Assembly (NCBI GenBank): GCA_023138735.1
Contig: JAGLOY010000077.1
Location: 1-32,675 of the forward strand
Direction of reading: 5' to 3'
DNA length: 32,675 bases
Source of the DNA: Candidatus Aegiribacteria sp.
Lineage (GTDB): Bacteria > Fermentibacterota > Fermentibacteria > Fermentibacterales > JCC-6
Shown here: one piece after another, positions 15,905 to 24,684 of the stretch
Numbering within the stretch: position 1 is the stretch's first letter
How the letters are laid out: every line of letters begins with the position of its first letter
The notes under the pieces: generated by a model
What the model saw: only the letters and a program-made list of their open reading frames with translations
Told to the model about the DNA's origin: nothing
The model's database searches: none
Program-made: the position numbers and the translations under genes

Positions 15905-17767
15905 ATGTCCGGTCATTCGCGAAAACTGAAATTCAAAGCAGAGACAAAAAAAGTTCTTGATATAGTTATTAACAGCCTTTATTCACATCCCGATATTTTT
16001 CTGCGCGAGCTTATTTCAAATTCATCCGATGCACTTGACAGGCTCCGTTTCAAAATGCTTACGACCCCGGAGCTTGATGTCGACAGGGAGCTGAGAATCG
16101 AAATTATGCCGGATGAGGAAAATGGTATTCTCACCGTCCGTGACAATGGAATCGGTATGACCGAGGATGAGATGGCGAAGGAACTCGGTACTATTGCCAG
16201 ATCGGGAACCGGTAGTTTTCTGGAGGAGTTAAGCGAGCCTGATGCAGAGAATACACCCGAGTTCATCGGGCAGTTCGGCGTGGGTTTCTACTCCACATTC
16301 ATGGTTGCTGATAAGGTTGAGGTTATTTCCAGAAAGATTGGAAGCGGTGAACCCGGGCACAGATGGACTTCTACAGGGCATGATACTTTCACTCTCAGTG
16401 AAGAGGAAGATATCCCTGAGGGAACCAGTGTTATCCTTCATCTGAAGGATGACATGGACGAGTACCTCAAGAGTTACAGGCTCAGGGAACTCGTTCGGAA
16501 GTACTCCGATTTCATCTCGTATCCGGTCTATATCAAGTCAGATGATAATGCTGATTGGGAAAAGGAACCGGTGAATTCCCAGAAACCCATCTGGACCCGG
16601 CCCGAGGATGAAGTTTCCGACGAGGAGTACAACGAGTTCTACAGGCACATGAGCTTCGATCCCCAGGAACCCCTCTCGCGGCTGGTTTTCCATGCTGAGG
16701 GCACAACTGAATTCTACTCACTCCTTTTCATCCCCTCCGCGCGAACCATGGATATGCTTATGCCCGACTACAAAGCCGGTGTGAGACTCTTTATAAAGAA
16801 GGTCATGATTGAGGAGGAGGCGGATGAACTCCTTCCAAGGTATCTCCGTTTCATCAAGGGTGTGGTTGAATCAAGCGATCTTCCGCTGAATATTTCCAGG
16901 GAAACCCTGCAGGAGAACAGGACCGTCAGGGTCATAAGAAAAGCCCTGACCGGCAAGGTTCTGGGGTGGTTCGGGGATATGCTTGAAAACGATATCGATA
17001 AGTACCGTCAATTCTTCACGAATTTCGGGGATATGATCAAAGAGGGCATCTACGCTGATACGCAGCACAGGGATGAGCTTGCTGATCTCCTGCTTGTATG
17101 GACTTCCCGGAGCGGAGACGAGCAGAAGAGCCTCAGGAAACTGGTGGAAGAGCTTCCTGAGGAAACAGATCGCCTCTATTACATCACGGGAACCGACAGG
17201 AAGGAACTCGCGTCATCACCGTACCTTGAATCCGTTGGCAAATCCGATGCTACAGTACTCCTCTTTGACAGCCCTGTCGATGAGTTTATGCTTCAGTCCC
17301 TTGGAGAGTACAGAGGAAAGAAGCTCGTTTCACTCCTGAAGGAAGTGGATGAAGAGGATCTCAGCGATGCAGAAAAGGCTGAGAAAAAGAACGCAGAAGA
17401 GACTTTCGCAGGCCTGCTTGAATACATAAAGGATCAGCTGGGCGACAGGGTGGAGGCAGTCAGGTTCTCACCGAGGCTCAAGGAGAGTCCCTGCATCCTG
17501 GTGACTGACAGAAACGATCCCGGTGATATGCTGAGGCAGATGATGAGGTCCATGAATCAGGAGCTGCCGGATGCAAAGAAAATACTGGAGCTGAATCCAG
17601 TTCATCCAATCATTACAACACTTCAGGGTCTTTACGAGAAGGACAGATCCGGAGACAAACTGAAGGATTACGTGCAGATACTCTTCGATCTCGGAACAGT
17701 GATGGCCGGCGCAAGACCCGAGAATCCTGCAGATTTCGGCAGACGGATAACCGAACTTATTATATAA
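15905..17767 (+). CDS. htpG: Chaperone HtpG (Hsp90)
   Basis: A 620-residue bacterial Hsp90, full length for the family. The ATP-binding N-domain has ELISNSSDALDRLRF, the DNGIGMT motif, GTIARSGT, and GQFGVGFYS. The middle domain contains RLVFHAEGTTEFYSLLFIP and SSDLPLNISRETLQENR with its catalytic Arg; the C-terminal dimerisation domain ends in LDLGT-like FDLGTVMAGARP. Cytosolic ATP-dependent client folding. The ATG follows GAAGGTGG. It lies 36 nt after the sulfatase-like gene with no visible promoter between, so it is probably read through from the mla operon. Confidence 0.97.
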   Translation: MSGHSRKLKFKAETKKVLDIVINSLYSHPDIFLRELISNSSDALDRLRFKMLTTPELDVDRELRIEIMPDEENGILTVRDNGIGMTEDEMAKELGTIARSGTGSFLEELSEPDAENTPEFIGQFGVGFYSTFMVADKVEVISRKIGSGEPGHRWTSTGHDTFTLSEEEDIPEGTSVILHLKDDMDEYLKSYRLRELVRKYSDFISYPVYIKSDDNADWEKEPVNSQKPIWTRPEDEVSDEEYNEFYRHMSFDPQEPLSRLVFHAEGTTEFYSLLFIPSARTMDMLMPDYKAGVRLFIKKVMIEEEADELLPRYLRFIKGVVESSDLPLNISRETLQENRTVRVIRKALTGKVLGWFGDMLENDIDKYRQFFTNFGDMIKEGIYADTQHRDELADLLLVWTSRSGDEQKSLRKLVEELPEETDRLYYITGTDRKELASSPYLESVGKSDATVLLFDSPVDEFMLQSLGEYRGKKLVSLLKEVDEEDLSDAEKAEKKNAEETFAGLLEYIKDQLGDRVEAVRFSPRLKESPCILVTDRNDPGDMLRQMMRSMNQELPDAKKILELNPVHPIITTLQGLYEKDRSGDKLKDYVQILFDLGTVMAGARPENPADFGRRITELII

Positions 17768-17796
17768 TCAGATTACCGGTTGGTATGTGGACCGGA

Positions 17797-17842
17797 TTGA
17801 CAACGCATCATGCATTACGTATTAATCTACGTAGATATATTC
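17797..17842 (+). promoter_or_regulatory. Promoter with 12-bp palindromic operator, copy 1
   Basis: TTGACA (17797-17802), 17-nt spacer, TATTAA (17820-17825), running directly into AATCTACGTAGATATATTC (17824-17842). The palindrome ATCTACGTAGAT (17825-17836) covers the predicted transcription start. The same 19 bp recur at 21520-21538 in the same promoter position. Confidence 0.65.
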
Positions 17843-17873
17843 ATAATAATTATATTCAAAGAATTGAAAAAGA

Positions 17874-19709
17874 ATGAAGTATTTCGCAACAAAAACACTA
17901 TCACGCTCAGCATTTGCAACATTATCAATTCCTGTGATACTTTTGTTAGCTGCAAATGCTGCTGCTGGAGAATCGGAAGTACTGCTCACAAGCAGCTATC
18001 ACACGCTCAATGAGATTTACGACATATTCTACGACCTGTCCAGCACGCATGTTGATATAGCGCATCTCGATACGCTGGGTTTCTCAGTCAGGGGATTGCC
18101 GATAATTGCACTTATGCTTTCGGACAATCCCGGCATCGAGGAGACTGAGCCAACCTTCATCTTCGATGGGTATATACATGGGAATGAACTGATAGGAGGT
18201 GAGGTTGTACTTGCTCTCGCCTGTTCTCTCTGCGCTGGTTACGGCAACGATCAGATGATAACAGACCTTATTGATGAAAACGAGCTATGGATAGTCCCGC
18301 TTGTGAACCCGGACGGTGTTGCAGCCCGAACGCGTCAGAACGCAAATGGAGTCGATATCAACAGGGATTTCGGCTATCAGTGGGGAGGAACCGGCTTCAG
18401 TCCCTACCCCTTCTCACAGCCAGAAACACGGATCAGAAGGGATCTTTCACTTCAGAACAAACCCGTGAGTTCGATCAATTTCCATTCGGGAATCATCATG
18501 TACATCTTCTCCTGGGCAAATACGTTCTCTGCTGCACCCGATTCAACTGAGCTCTTCTACCTGGGAAAACGGTATACTCAGTTCTATCCATTCAGATGTG
18601 GTCAGATATCCAGGGAACATCTTCCCTGGCTCGGATGCTCTTCGGATTTTTACTACGGATGCTATGGTGAGATGGCAATGGTAAATGAGCTCTGGGACGA
18701 TTTCGTTCCTCCCCCATCTCTCATTGAAACCATCTGCGAGATGAATGTTGCAGGGTGTCTGGATATGATTGATGTAACCGGCAGAGGCGTAAGGGGAATT
18801 GTTTCCGATGTCTCCACCGGCAGTCCACTCCCCGCCAGAATCGAGGTCATTGATTCCGGCTGGCAGGTTTATACGGATGCTGTTCTGGGGGACTACTACA
18901 GGTTTCTTCTGCCCGGAGCATACCAGATAAGAGCGCATGCCAACGGTTACATCTCTTCACCGGCTGAACCAATTCAGATTCCCAGCGACGGCTATATTGA
19001 GCACGACTTCTCACTTCAGCCATCTGAACCAGATGAGGTTCATTTCGGTGCATTTGCTGTAGTCGCATGCCAGATTACCAGTTACATGCAACAGCCTGCA
19101 GTAGAGTCACCATACTTCACGCTCAGCCTGCTGGGTATGCAGGATGACCAGGTCCTTGAGTTTCTTCCCGATCTGGATTGGGTTATTCTTGATATGGGTC
19201 AAGCAACCCCGATTGAAGATGCATCGGGTGCTGACTTCACGGTTCATGCTTTAACAAGCGAAGGTCAACATATTGTTGAAGTATCCGGTAATATCGACGG
19301 CCCTTTCTACCAGGTTGGGACTGCATCCGGAACAGAGCATTTCGATATATCAAGTACTGGTCTTCTATCAGCGAGATATGTTCGAATCAGTTCCACAGGT
19401 AATCTCACTCTGGATGCTGTTACTACACCAGTAACACAGCTGGGAGCAGGCCCCGCTGAGCCGGACACACCGATGGTATCTCTGGTTCATAATCCCTGCA
19501 GTATACTTATGCTGATTGTCCATTCCGGCAGCTCTTATTTTACGGTTAAGATATACGATATAACCGGACGTCAGGTCCTGTCCGAGAGAACCGACACATG
19601 GTCGCCCGGTGATGAGTACTGTATTGACTGGTTTCCCAACGGGATTTACCTGATCAGTATTTCAGACGGTTTTCTTCATCAGGTACTAAAAGCTGTCGTT
19701 ATCAAGTAG
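17874..19709 (+). CDS. Secreted M14 zinc carboxypeptidase with T9SS-like sorting domain
   Basis: A 611-residue exported metallopeptidase removing C-terminal residues from peptides. A signal peptide (to about ANAAAG, residue 32) precedes the catalytic domain: zinc ligands His102 and Glu105 in YIHGNE, the NPDG motif, the NRDF substrate-binding motif (residues 163-166), and third zinc ligand His204 in NFHSG. The catalytic Glu should lie in the YGEMAMVNELW region. Then come a carboxypeptidase-regulatory-like domain (RGVRGIVSDVSTGSPLPARIEV), a beta-sandwich part, and a C-terminal sorting domain (HNPCSILML, YDITGRQVLSER, NGIYLISI). The ATG has only a weak GAAAAAG site. Transcription is from the palindrome-bearing promoter at 17797. 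Confidence 0.9.
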   Translation: MKYFATKTLSRSAFATLSIPVILLLAANAAAGESEVLLTSSYHTLNEIYDIFYDLSSTHVDIAHLDTLGFSVRGLPIIALMLSDNPGIEETEPTFIFDGYIHGNELIGGEVVLALACSLCAGYGNDQMITDLIDENELWIVPLVNPDGVAARTRQNANGVDINRDFGYQWGGTGFSPYPFSQPETRIRRDLSLQNKPVSSINFHSGIIMYIFSWANTFSAAPDSTELFYLGKRYTQFYPFRCGQISREHLPWLGCSSDFYYGCYGEMAMVNELWDDFVPPPSLIETICEMNVAGCLDMIDVTGRGVRGIVSDVSTGSPLPARIEVIDSGWQVYTDAVLGDYYRFLLPGAYQIRAHANGYISSPAEPIQIPSDGYIEHDFSLQPSEPDEVHFGAFAVVACQITSYMQQPAVESPYFTLSLLGMQDDQVLEFLPDLDWVILDMGQATPIEDASGADFTVHALTSEGQHIVEVSGNIDGPFYQVGTASGTEHFDISSTGLLSARYVRISSTGNLTLDAVTTPVTQLGAGPAEPDTPMVSLVHNPCSILMLIVHSGSSYFTVKIYDITGRQVLSERTDTWSPGDEYCIDWFPNGIYLISISDGFLHQVLKAVVIK

Positions 19710-20063
19710 TCACATGATTATAGCCTGTCTAACATATTTACAGTACTGCTGATATGTGTTTGCATGATTCACACTGAATGTGTAACACTAAGGAGAATAC
19801 TCAGAATCTATTTGATAAATATAATGGGATTCACCGGGATTCCACGAGTTCATTCTGTAGGATCTATGAAGTAGCAGCTTCTTAATACCAATTCAGGGGA
19901 TATGCCAACTTCACTGCAGGAGGATCGAGTTGCCTTGACCCACACCACAGGAGGGTTTGTTCCGTTATGTAGTACATGGAATATTCTTGTTAAACACAAC
20001 AGGATTTGCTATGATCTGTCCTGATTGAAACCTATGACTTACACTTGGCGGGCAGGGGTGAAG
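19710..20063. other. Intergenic region with a promoter
   Basis: No gene is supported. TTGTTA at 19987-19992, a 17-nt spacer and TATGAT at 20010-20015 form a good promoter for the following gene. Confidence 0.45.
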
Positions 20064-21266
20064 ATGAGTGCTTTCAAACGTGAAGTAGAAGACGTTCTGT
20101 TTGAATTAAGAAGCTCAATTACTGCTGTGATATCATCACTAGCCAAAGGCGCTGAGAGCGCAACAGCTCTTACCGAGTTTTTGAAGATAGACAAGACACT
20201 GGCCTGGAAGCTGTTCAATTTCTTCGAAACCGAGGATGTCTTTCTCTCCACACAGTACATTCCCGGGTACAAATCGTTTAATACATTTCTGAAGCAGTCT
20301 GCTAAAAAGAAGGCATCGTCGGAGCATATCACCAGAGCCAGAGATGCGATGGTTTATTTCTATGAATTGATCGAGAGATACGCTGGAGACAGGTCGTCAT
20401 TTGATCTCCTTGTACTTGGACTTTCTGTTGAAGGTAGCAAAAAAGCATATAGTGAACAGAAGAAAGCCTGTTTTCAGGCTCAGAGATTTTTAACCGGAGC
20501 CAGCGCATCTGTTGAATTCATTACAAACATCATACTTCCTGATGGAGGGGATAGTACTGAGATCGTTGGATTGAAGGGCTTCGTTAACATGATAAAGTAT
20601 CGCAAAGGTCCCATCACTCTGTACAGAGCACCTCTTGCTGGGAATCCAGATGATACTCTCACAGATGAAATGATTAAGCGTAAACCACTTGATATCAGGA
20701 ATGAGCAGTCTTCGATCATCATTCCGTATCTTCATGATTACTGCACATGTGATACTGTCAATCCTGGTAAGGATCGAATTTTCCTTACAATGGAAGACAT
20801 ATGTTCCGATTCAGCAGCAGGAAGTGACCGCACTCTGAACATGGTGACGTCTGAGAGAGTAACTTTTAACGGCGCGAAATATGACAGTACATCTACTATC
20901 AGATTATCCGCATCTGTGACAATGCCAGTTGAGCTACTTCTAATGGATGTATTCATATCAAAGGACGAACACAGAGGCCTCCCTGATATCAGTGTGTACA
21001 GCGATCTTCTGTTCTGCAATGCAGAGACCAAGCTGCATTGGATGCGAATGGATATTGAGAGAATGCCCTTCGATGAAAAGGTGATGCACATCGGTCGTGG
21101 AGCTTATTGTTCTCAACTTCCGGGAGTCCCCTGGTATTCGAATATGATTATTGATGTATTTCATCGTATTGGCCTCGATGAGAATGAATTCGATGTATTC
21201 AGAGTTCGTATTGAGCATCCATACCTTCCTTCGGAGGTAACTCTCACCTGGAGCGGGACCAGCTGA
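20064..21266 (+). CDS. Unknown protein with HTH-like N-terminus
   Basis: I do not recognise a named family. The 400-residue protein has no signal peptide or membrane helix. Residues 1-75 are helical and read like a winged helix (REVEDVLFELRSSITAVISSLAKGAESATALTEFLKIDKTLAWKLFNFFETED), followed by a helical region and a mixed alpha/beta C-terminal half containing several Cys (YLHDYCTCDT). It may be a transcription regulator with a sensor domain; that is a guess. The ATG at 20064 is chosen for the GGGGTG before it; an ATG at 20034 and a TTG at 20025 in the same frame are alternatives. It has its own promoter at 19987-20015. Confidence 0.7.
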   Translation: MSAFKREVEDVLFELRSSITAVISSLAKGAESATALTEFLKIDKTLAWKLFNFFETEDVFLSTQYIPGYKSFNTFLKQSAKKKASSEHITRARDAMVYFYELIERYAGDRSSFDLLVLGLSVEGSKKAYSEQKKACFQAQRFLTGASASVEFITNIILPDGGDSTEIVGLKGFVNMIKYRKGPITLYRAPLAGNPDDTLTDEMIKRKPLDIRNEQSSIIIPYLHDYCTCDTVNPGKDRIFLTMEDICSDSAAGSDRTLNMVTSERVTFNGAKYDSTSTIRLSASVTMPVELLLMDVFISKDEHRGLPDISVYSDLLFCNAETKLHWMRMDIERMPFDEKVMHIGRGAYCSQLPGVPWYSNMIIDVFHRIGLDENEFDVFRVRIEHPYLPSEVTLTWSGTS

Positions 21267-21492
21267 TTCAGCAGCTTCCTCTTCGAGCCGAAACTGAATA
21301 AATCAGAAAACAGATTTTATTTTTGTTCTCATTTCATTTAGTGTATCAACTCCATTGTTGAATTCTGCATAATTACAGCCATTTCAATGCGATGATATCC
21401 ATGAACCTCCAGAATGTGAATCCTGTATTCCGCAGTGAATCGACGGTATCCTGGCCTTTTTGCAGCCTTCAGATAACGAATCTTTGAGCGTG

Positions 21493-21538
21493 TTGACAAT
21501 GAATCACAGTGTACATATAAATCTACGTAGATATATTC
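21493..21538 (+). promoter_or_regulatory. Promoter with 12-bp palindromic operator, copy 2
   Basis: TTGACA (21493-21498), 17-nt spacer, TATAAA (21516-21521), running into the identical 19-bp block AATCTACGTAGATATATTC (21520-21538) with palindrome 21521-21532. Downstream lie the decayed FG-GAP gene and then the first Sec-containing propeller. Confidence 0.65.
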
Positions 21539-21545
21539 GTAGATA

Positions 21546-21962
21546 GTGATCTTTTGTTCTTTCCTTAGTTTTCGGAGGATGCTCACATCTACTACTATGA
21601 AAACACACGAAGCGATGCAGATTCTGCCTTCAGTGGCTTTGAAGCAATTCAGAGTAATAGGAAGCCCCCTTGATCTCTACGTGGGTACATGGCTCTGGGT
21701 GAATGATTGGGATGAGAACGGAATTCCAGATCTATTAGTCAGTGATTTTAATAGTTATGTCTATGTTATCATGGCTGATCTTACAGGTATAGCTGAAGAA
21801 ACAGCTCCCCGGATAAAGACTGGTTTAGCTGTGACACCTGCGATCAACCCGGCATCCTGTACTTCATCTTCGGTGGAGAGTCAGGTTATGCTGGATAAAC
21901 CAACACACAGGATTATGACAATAATTACTATTGATTGTTGCTTCATTTTCTACAATTCGTGA
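21546..21962 (+). pseudogene. Decayed FG-GAP secreted protein gene
   Basis: The frame contains one recognisable FG-GAP blade (YVGTWLWVNDWDENGIPDLLVSDFNS) directly followed by the start of a T9SS-like sorting domain (TGIAEETAP, then TPAINPASC), after which the sequence loses its meaning. No signal peptide exists, and the earlier blades are missing. I read it as the remnant of a larger secreted propeller gene after an internal deletion and a late frameshift. It lies between the shared promoter and the selenoprotein gene at 21976 and may act as a leader for it. Confidence 0.6.
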
Positions 21963-21975
21963 AAGGTGGGAACTC

Positions 21976-23019
21976 ATGAAACTAATACTTTTACTGCTAT
22001 CCTTTGTGGCAGTATTATCGGCGCAGCAAATTGTTCGTTCGTTCGATGCCCCTGACAACGGTATATCAGGGCTTGCATACTATGACAATTCACTATACGC
22101 TGTCGGGTCAATATCAAGCACTGTCTATGAACTTGATGAAATGTCAGGTTCGGTCAATAACTCCTGGATGGTGTCTACGCTTGGTTCTGAGATTCCAACA
22201 GGAATCGGTTATGCCGGTAATCTCCTCTACGTAGGAGCAGATGATGGTTCTGGTGCTGCCGGTCATGTTTACAAGTACACAACATCCGGGGGCTATCAGG
22301 GCTCAGTTGATATTCTTTGTTGAGGCAGCCCTCTCTGGTCGGTGACCGGAGTAGGCGGAAACGGTTCAAACGTATACATGGCAGGTAACAAAACCAGCAC
22401 ATCGGGTCCTGAAATGATAGCGAGGTGTTATCCGCTGCCTCTTAGCGATGCTACCATATCCTTTGCGACATACATCAACCAGATCAACAGTGTGAATATT
22501 TTCGATATTGCATACGATGGTGACGCAAACGGTGTTGGTGAAATATGGGCGGCAACCGATGATTCCGATTCACCTGTAAAATGCTACGCTTCCACCGGAT
22601 ATCCCAGCATGGCATTCCCAGGCAGCCTTATTTCAGCTGCCAGAGGAATCGCATTTTACAGTGAAGGTGCTCTGGATTATGTCTGGGTGAGTAATCCCGA
22701 TGATAATAAGATTTCCCTTGTATCTGTCGATCCTACAGGAATTGAAGGGGGATCACATGCGCTTGGGGAGATCGTGCTTTCATCCAGTATGAATCCCTTC
22801 TGTGAGTCGGTAACAATAACTGCAACCGGTGTTTCAGAAAATGCAACTGTTGAGATATACGATGTTACCGGAAGATCCATACTGAGTAGTTCCTTCAATG
22901 GAACATTCCATTGGAATGGCCATGGCTCAGATGGAGCAATTGTTCCCGGAGGATATTACTGCATCAGAGTGCTGGACACCGACGGATGGACAGCTACACT
23001 GAGTATTGTTAAGCTTTGA
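21976..23019 (+). CDS. Secreted beta-propeller selenoprotein, Cys-Sec motif (paralog 1)
   Basis: A 347-residue secreted protein with one in-frame TGA (22321-22323, residue 116). A signal peptide (KLILLLLSFVAVLSAQQ) is followed by a propeller of short blades (GISGLAYYDNSLYAVGS; IPTGIGYAGNLLYVGAD), the motif DILC-TGA-GSPLW, further blades (FDIAYDGDANGVGEIWAATDD), then NPFCESV, YDVTGRSILSS and PGGYYCIRV of a T9SS-like sorting domain. The frame and paralogy to 31054-32070 continue on both sides of the TGA at the same position, so the TGA is read as selenocysteine. A SECIS-like hairpin follows (22328-22356). AAGGTGG precedes the ATG. The gene ends at a TGA (23017) that is not read through. The redox or metal role of the vicinal Cys-Sec pair is unknown. 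Confidence 0.8.
22328..22356 (+). promoter_or_regulatory. SECIS-like hairpin, propeller 1
   Basis: Stem CTCTGGTC (22333-22340), loop GGT (22341-22343), GACCGGAG (22344-22351), eight pairs with one G-U, plus a lower GCC/GGC stem (22328-22330 with 22354-22356). The loop begins 17 nt after the TGA and has GGU, as expected for a bacterial SECIS. Confidence 0.7.
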
Positions 23020-23046
23020 GACCAACCCCCTCCACTTGGAGCTATC

Positions 23047-23073
23047 GTCCCGGATTGTATGGCAATCCGGGAC
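23047..23073 (+). terminator. Strong hairpin after the Sec gene
   Basis: GTCCCGGATTG (23047-23057), loop TATGG, CAATCCGGGAC (23063-23073), eleven perfect pairs, 28 nt after the stop codon. No T-run follows, so it may act as a processing or rho-assisted terminator. Confidence 0.55.
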
Positions 23074-23348
23074 ACCATTACTTTGCATGAACGGTTTGAG
23101 GAAATCTCGTATTACATCGGTGTGTACTGTACAATTACATAGTCGGTCCTGAATCAGTATCTATCTACTTGATATCGAGTATTCCTTTCAATGGAAGATA
23201 TATATTCCGGTTTGGATCCGGTCCCGTTCAGTTAGGCTCCCTGGACCTGTACTGTACCAACCCCTTCTGTGACGATATCTCAATTGCATTCTGGGATGAC
23301 ATTGATCTCGCTCCTTCTGGTGAGCAATCCCTCGGAAATGCTGACCCG
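23074..23348. other. Intergenic region with a possible protein remnant
   Basis: The plus-strand frame at about 23169-23381 includes QLGSLDLYCTNPFCDDISIAFWDD, which may be a degraded sorting-domain fragment (the TNPFCDD segment is similar in position to NPFCESV). No start or ribosome site is convincing. Nothing else is seen. Confidence 0.3.
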
Positions 23349-24317
23349 TCAGAAATGGAAGCGGAGCTCGTTAGAGGGTAGAGGAAGGAGATGTCCCCGT
23401 TTCGAGGGCTCTATGGGCTCCATGAGCCTACTCCTGAACTCGGGAGTGAAAAGGCTCTCGAAGTCGATGTGCTCCACCGGGCCGATCTTCCCTTCGTCCC
23501 TTCTTCTGAGTACTTCCAGCAGGAGTTCAGCCACCATATGGTCCACAGGGACCATTGTTTTCTCGGCAACCATGAGCACATCATCCGTCAGGCTGCCGTC
23601 CGCCATCCTGATATTGATAGTGGAGGACTCGCCGACAACACTTCCGGCATCGATCTCCTTCGAGACCTGGATTATCGCTGTCCTTGTAGTGTCGGCCCTT
23701 CTCGCAACCAGGTCCTCCCACGGCTGCGGACCAGCACCGTGATGGTTGAGCAGATCCGCAGGCTGGACGTTGTAGATGCCGAAGGCTGGATAGTCGATCA
23801 CCGGCCCGTCGATGAGCTGCCCGAAACCGGTCACGATGATGAATTCAGGATCCCACTCCGCCAGGAGCTTCCTGAATCCGTCGCATTTCACCTCACCAGT
23901 ATAGCAGGGTACTCCGAATGTCAGGGCTGATTCGATTATGCCCCTCTCGTACTCTTCTTGTTCCTCAGGTGTGTAATAACGCCAGAATCTCCGCTTCTTC
24001 GTTATCCTGGCCCGGCTGTCAACAGGATCGTCGGTGACCATTCCAACGATATTCACCTTCCCCGGCAGCCTACTCTCAAGCAGCTTCAGGGTTTCGAAAG
24101 TAAGGAAGCCACCGGTGGCGCTGCAGATTCCGAGCACCCTTAGACCTTCCGCCGTTTTTCCGGGATTTTCCGCTGCTGCAGGGAGCATAAGGTATCCCCA
24201 TCCAGTGTCTTTCAGCGTCCGGATCTCCCTGCCGGGAACTCCAGCGAGTACCCCGGTCAGGAGATCCTCCCTGCGGTCAGCGACATCTCTTGTTTCATCG
24301 ATCAAGGTTATTCCCAT
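23349..24317 (-). CDS. Formyltransferase-family protein
   Basis: A 322-residue cytosolic protein with the formyl-transferase N-terminal Rossmann core of Met-tRNA formyltransferase, PurN and ArnA: LRVLGICSATGGFLTFETLKLLES (from about residue 59), IIVTGFGQLIDGPVIDYPAFG, YNVQPADLLNHHGAGPQPWEDLV, and TAIIQVSKEIDAGSVVGES. These enzymes transfer a formyl group from 10-formyl-tetrahydrofolate. Of the catalytic N-H-D trio, Asn183 and Asp223 are present, but the His position (N-x-H) is Gln185, so classical formyl transfer may be lost or altered. It has an N-terminal extension of about 55 residues and no obvious Fmt C-terminal domain. ATG at 24317 has no clear ribosome site. Acceptor unknown. Confidence 0.75.
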   Translation of the reverse strand: MGITLIDETRDVADRREDLLTGVLAGVPGREIRTLKDTGWGYLMLPAAAENPGKTAEGLRVLGICSATGGFLTFETLKLLESRLPGKVNIVGMVTDDPVDSRARITKKRRFWRYYTPEEQEEYERGIIESALTFGVPCYTGEVKCDGFRKLLAEWDPEFIIVTGFGQLIDGPVIDYPAFGIYNVQPADLLNHHGAGPQPWEDLVARRADTTRTAIIQVSKEIDAGSVVGESSTINIRMADGSLTDDVLMVAEKTMVPVDHMVAELLLEVLRRRDEGKIGPVEHIDFESLFTPEFRSRLMEPIEPSKRGHLLPLPSNELRFHF

Positions 24318-24552
24318 CTGTGCGGGTAAACAAAAGGAAACTGGATTTGCACCATTTCACCAAAATGCCCCAAAACAGCATATCCGACCCAATGTCATCC
24401 AATATCGCTAACCGAAACTGACCATACTACCCGAACTCCGCAGCAGTCAATGATAAAGAATTAAGCAACCCTCCGGTCCCTGCGAAAAACCCACATAACC
24501 CACATTTGGACAAACCTCACCCATGAAGCCCGACTGCTTACGTAAGTCAGGG

Positions 24553-24582
24553 TCGACGTTTAGAGCGGGATACCGGTATAAT
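24553..24582 (+). promoter_or_regulatory. Promoter of the ABC-F gene
   Basis: TCGACG at 24553-24558, an 18-nt spacer and a perfect TATAAT at 24577-24582, giving a leader of about 95 nt before the ABC-F ATG. Confidence 0.55.
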
Positions 24583-24617
24583 ATTGGCGTAGAATCTGAA
24601 CTTTCAACCAGCCCAGG

Positions 24618-24671
24618 ATGGTGAAGCATGATCATTTCTTTCTGAAAACAGCAGCTCAAAGCAGTTTTTTT
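24618..24671 (+). promoter_or_regulatory. Leader with five-codon ORF and attenuator-like hairpin
   Basis: A tiny ORF at 24628-24645 (MIISF then TGA) sits behind AGGATGGTGAAGC and ends exactly at the base of a hairpin: AAAACAGC (24645-24652), 8-nt loop, GCAGTTTT (24661-24668) with one A-A mismatch, followed by a run of seven T (24665-24671). The ABC-F start codon lies 14 nt after the last T. This is the layout of ribosome-mediated attenuation known for some antibiotic-resistance ABC-F genes. A longer in-frame ORF from ATG 24618 also reads through. Confidence 0.45.
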
Positions 24672-24684
24672 AGAAAGGATTTTC

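Noticed and set aside
17810-18013. Plus-strand ORF of 67 codons before the carboxypeptidase
   Set aside because: It overlaps the promoter-operator and the signal peptide region of the carboxypeptidase in another frame.
21338-21586. Minus-strand ORF of 82 codons
   Set aside because: It runs through the TTGACA/TATAAA promoter and operator on the other strand and has an unconvincing composition.
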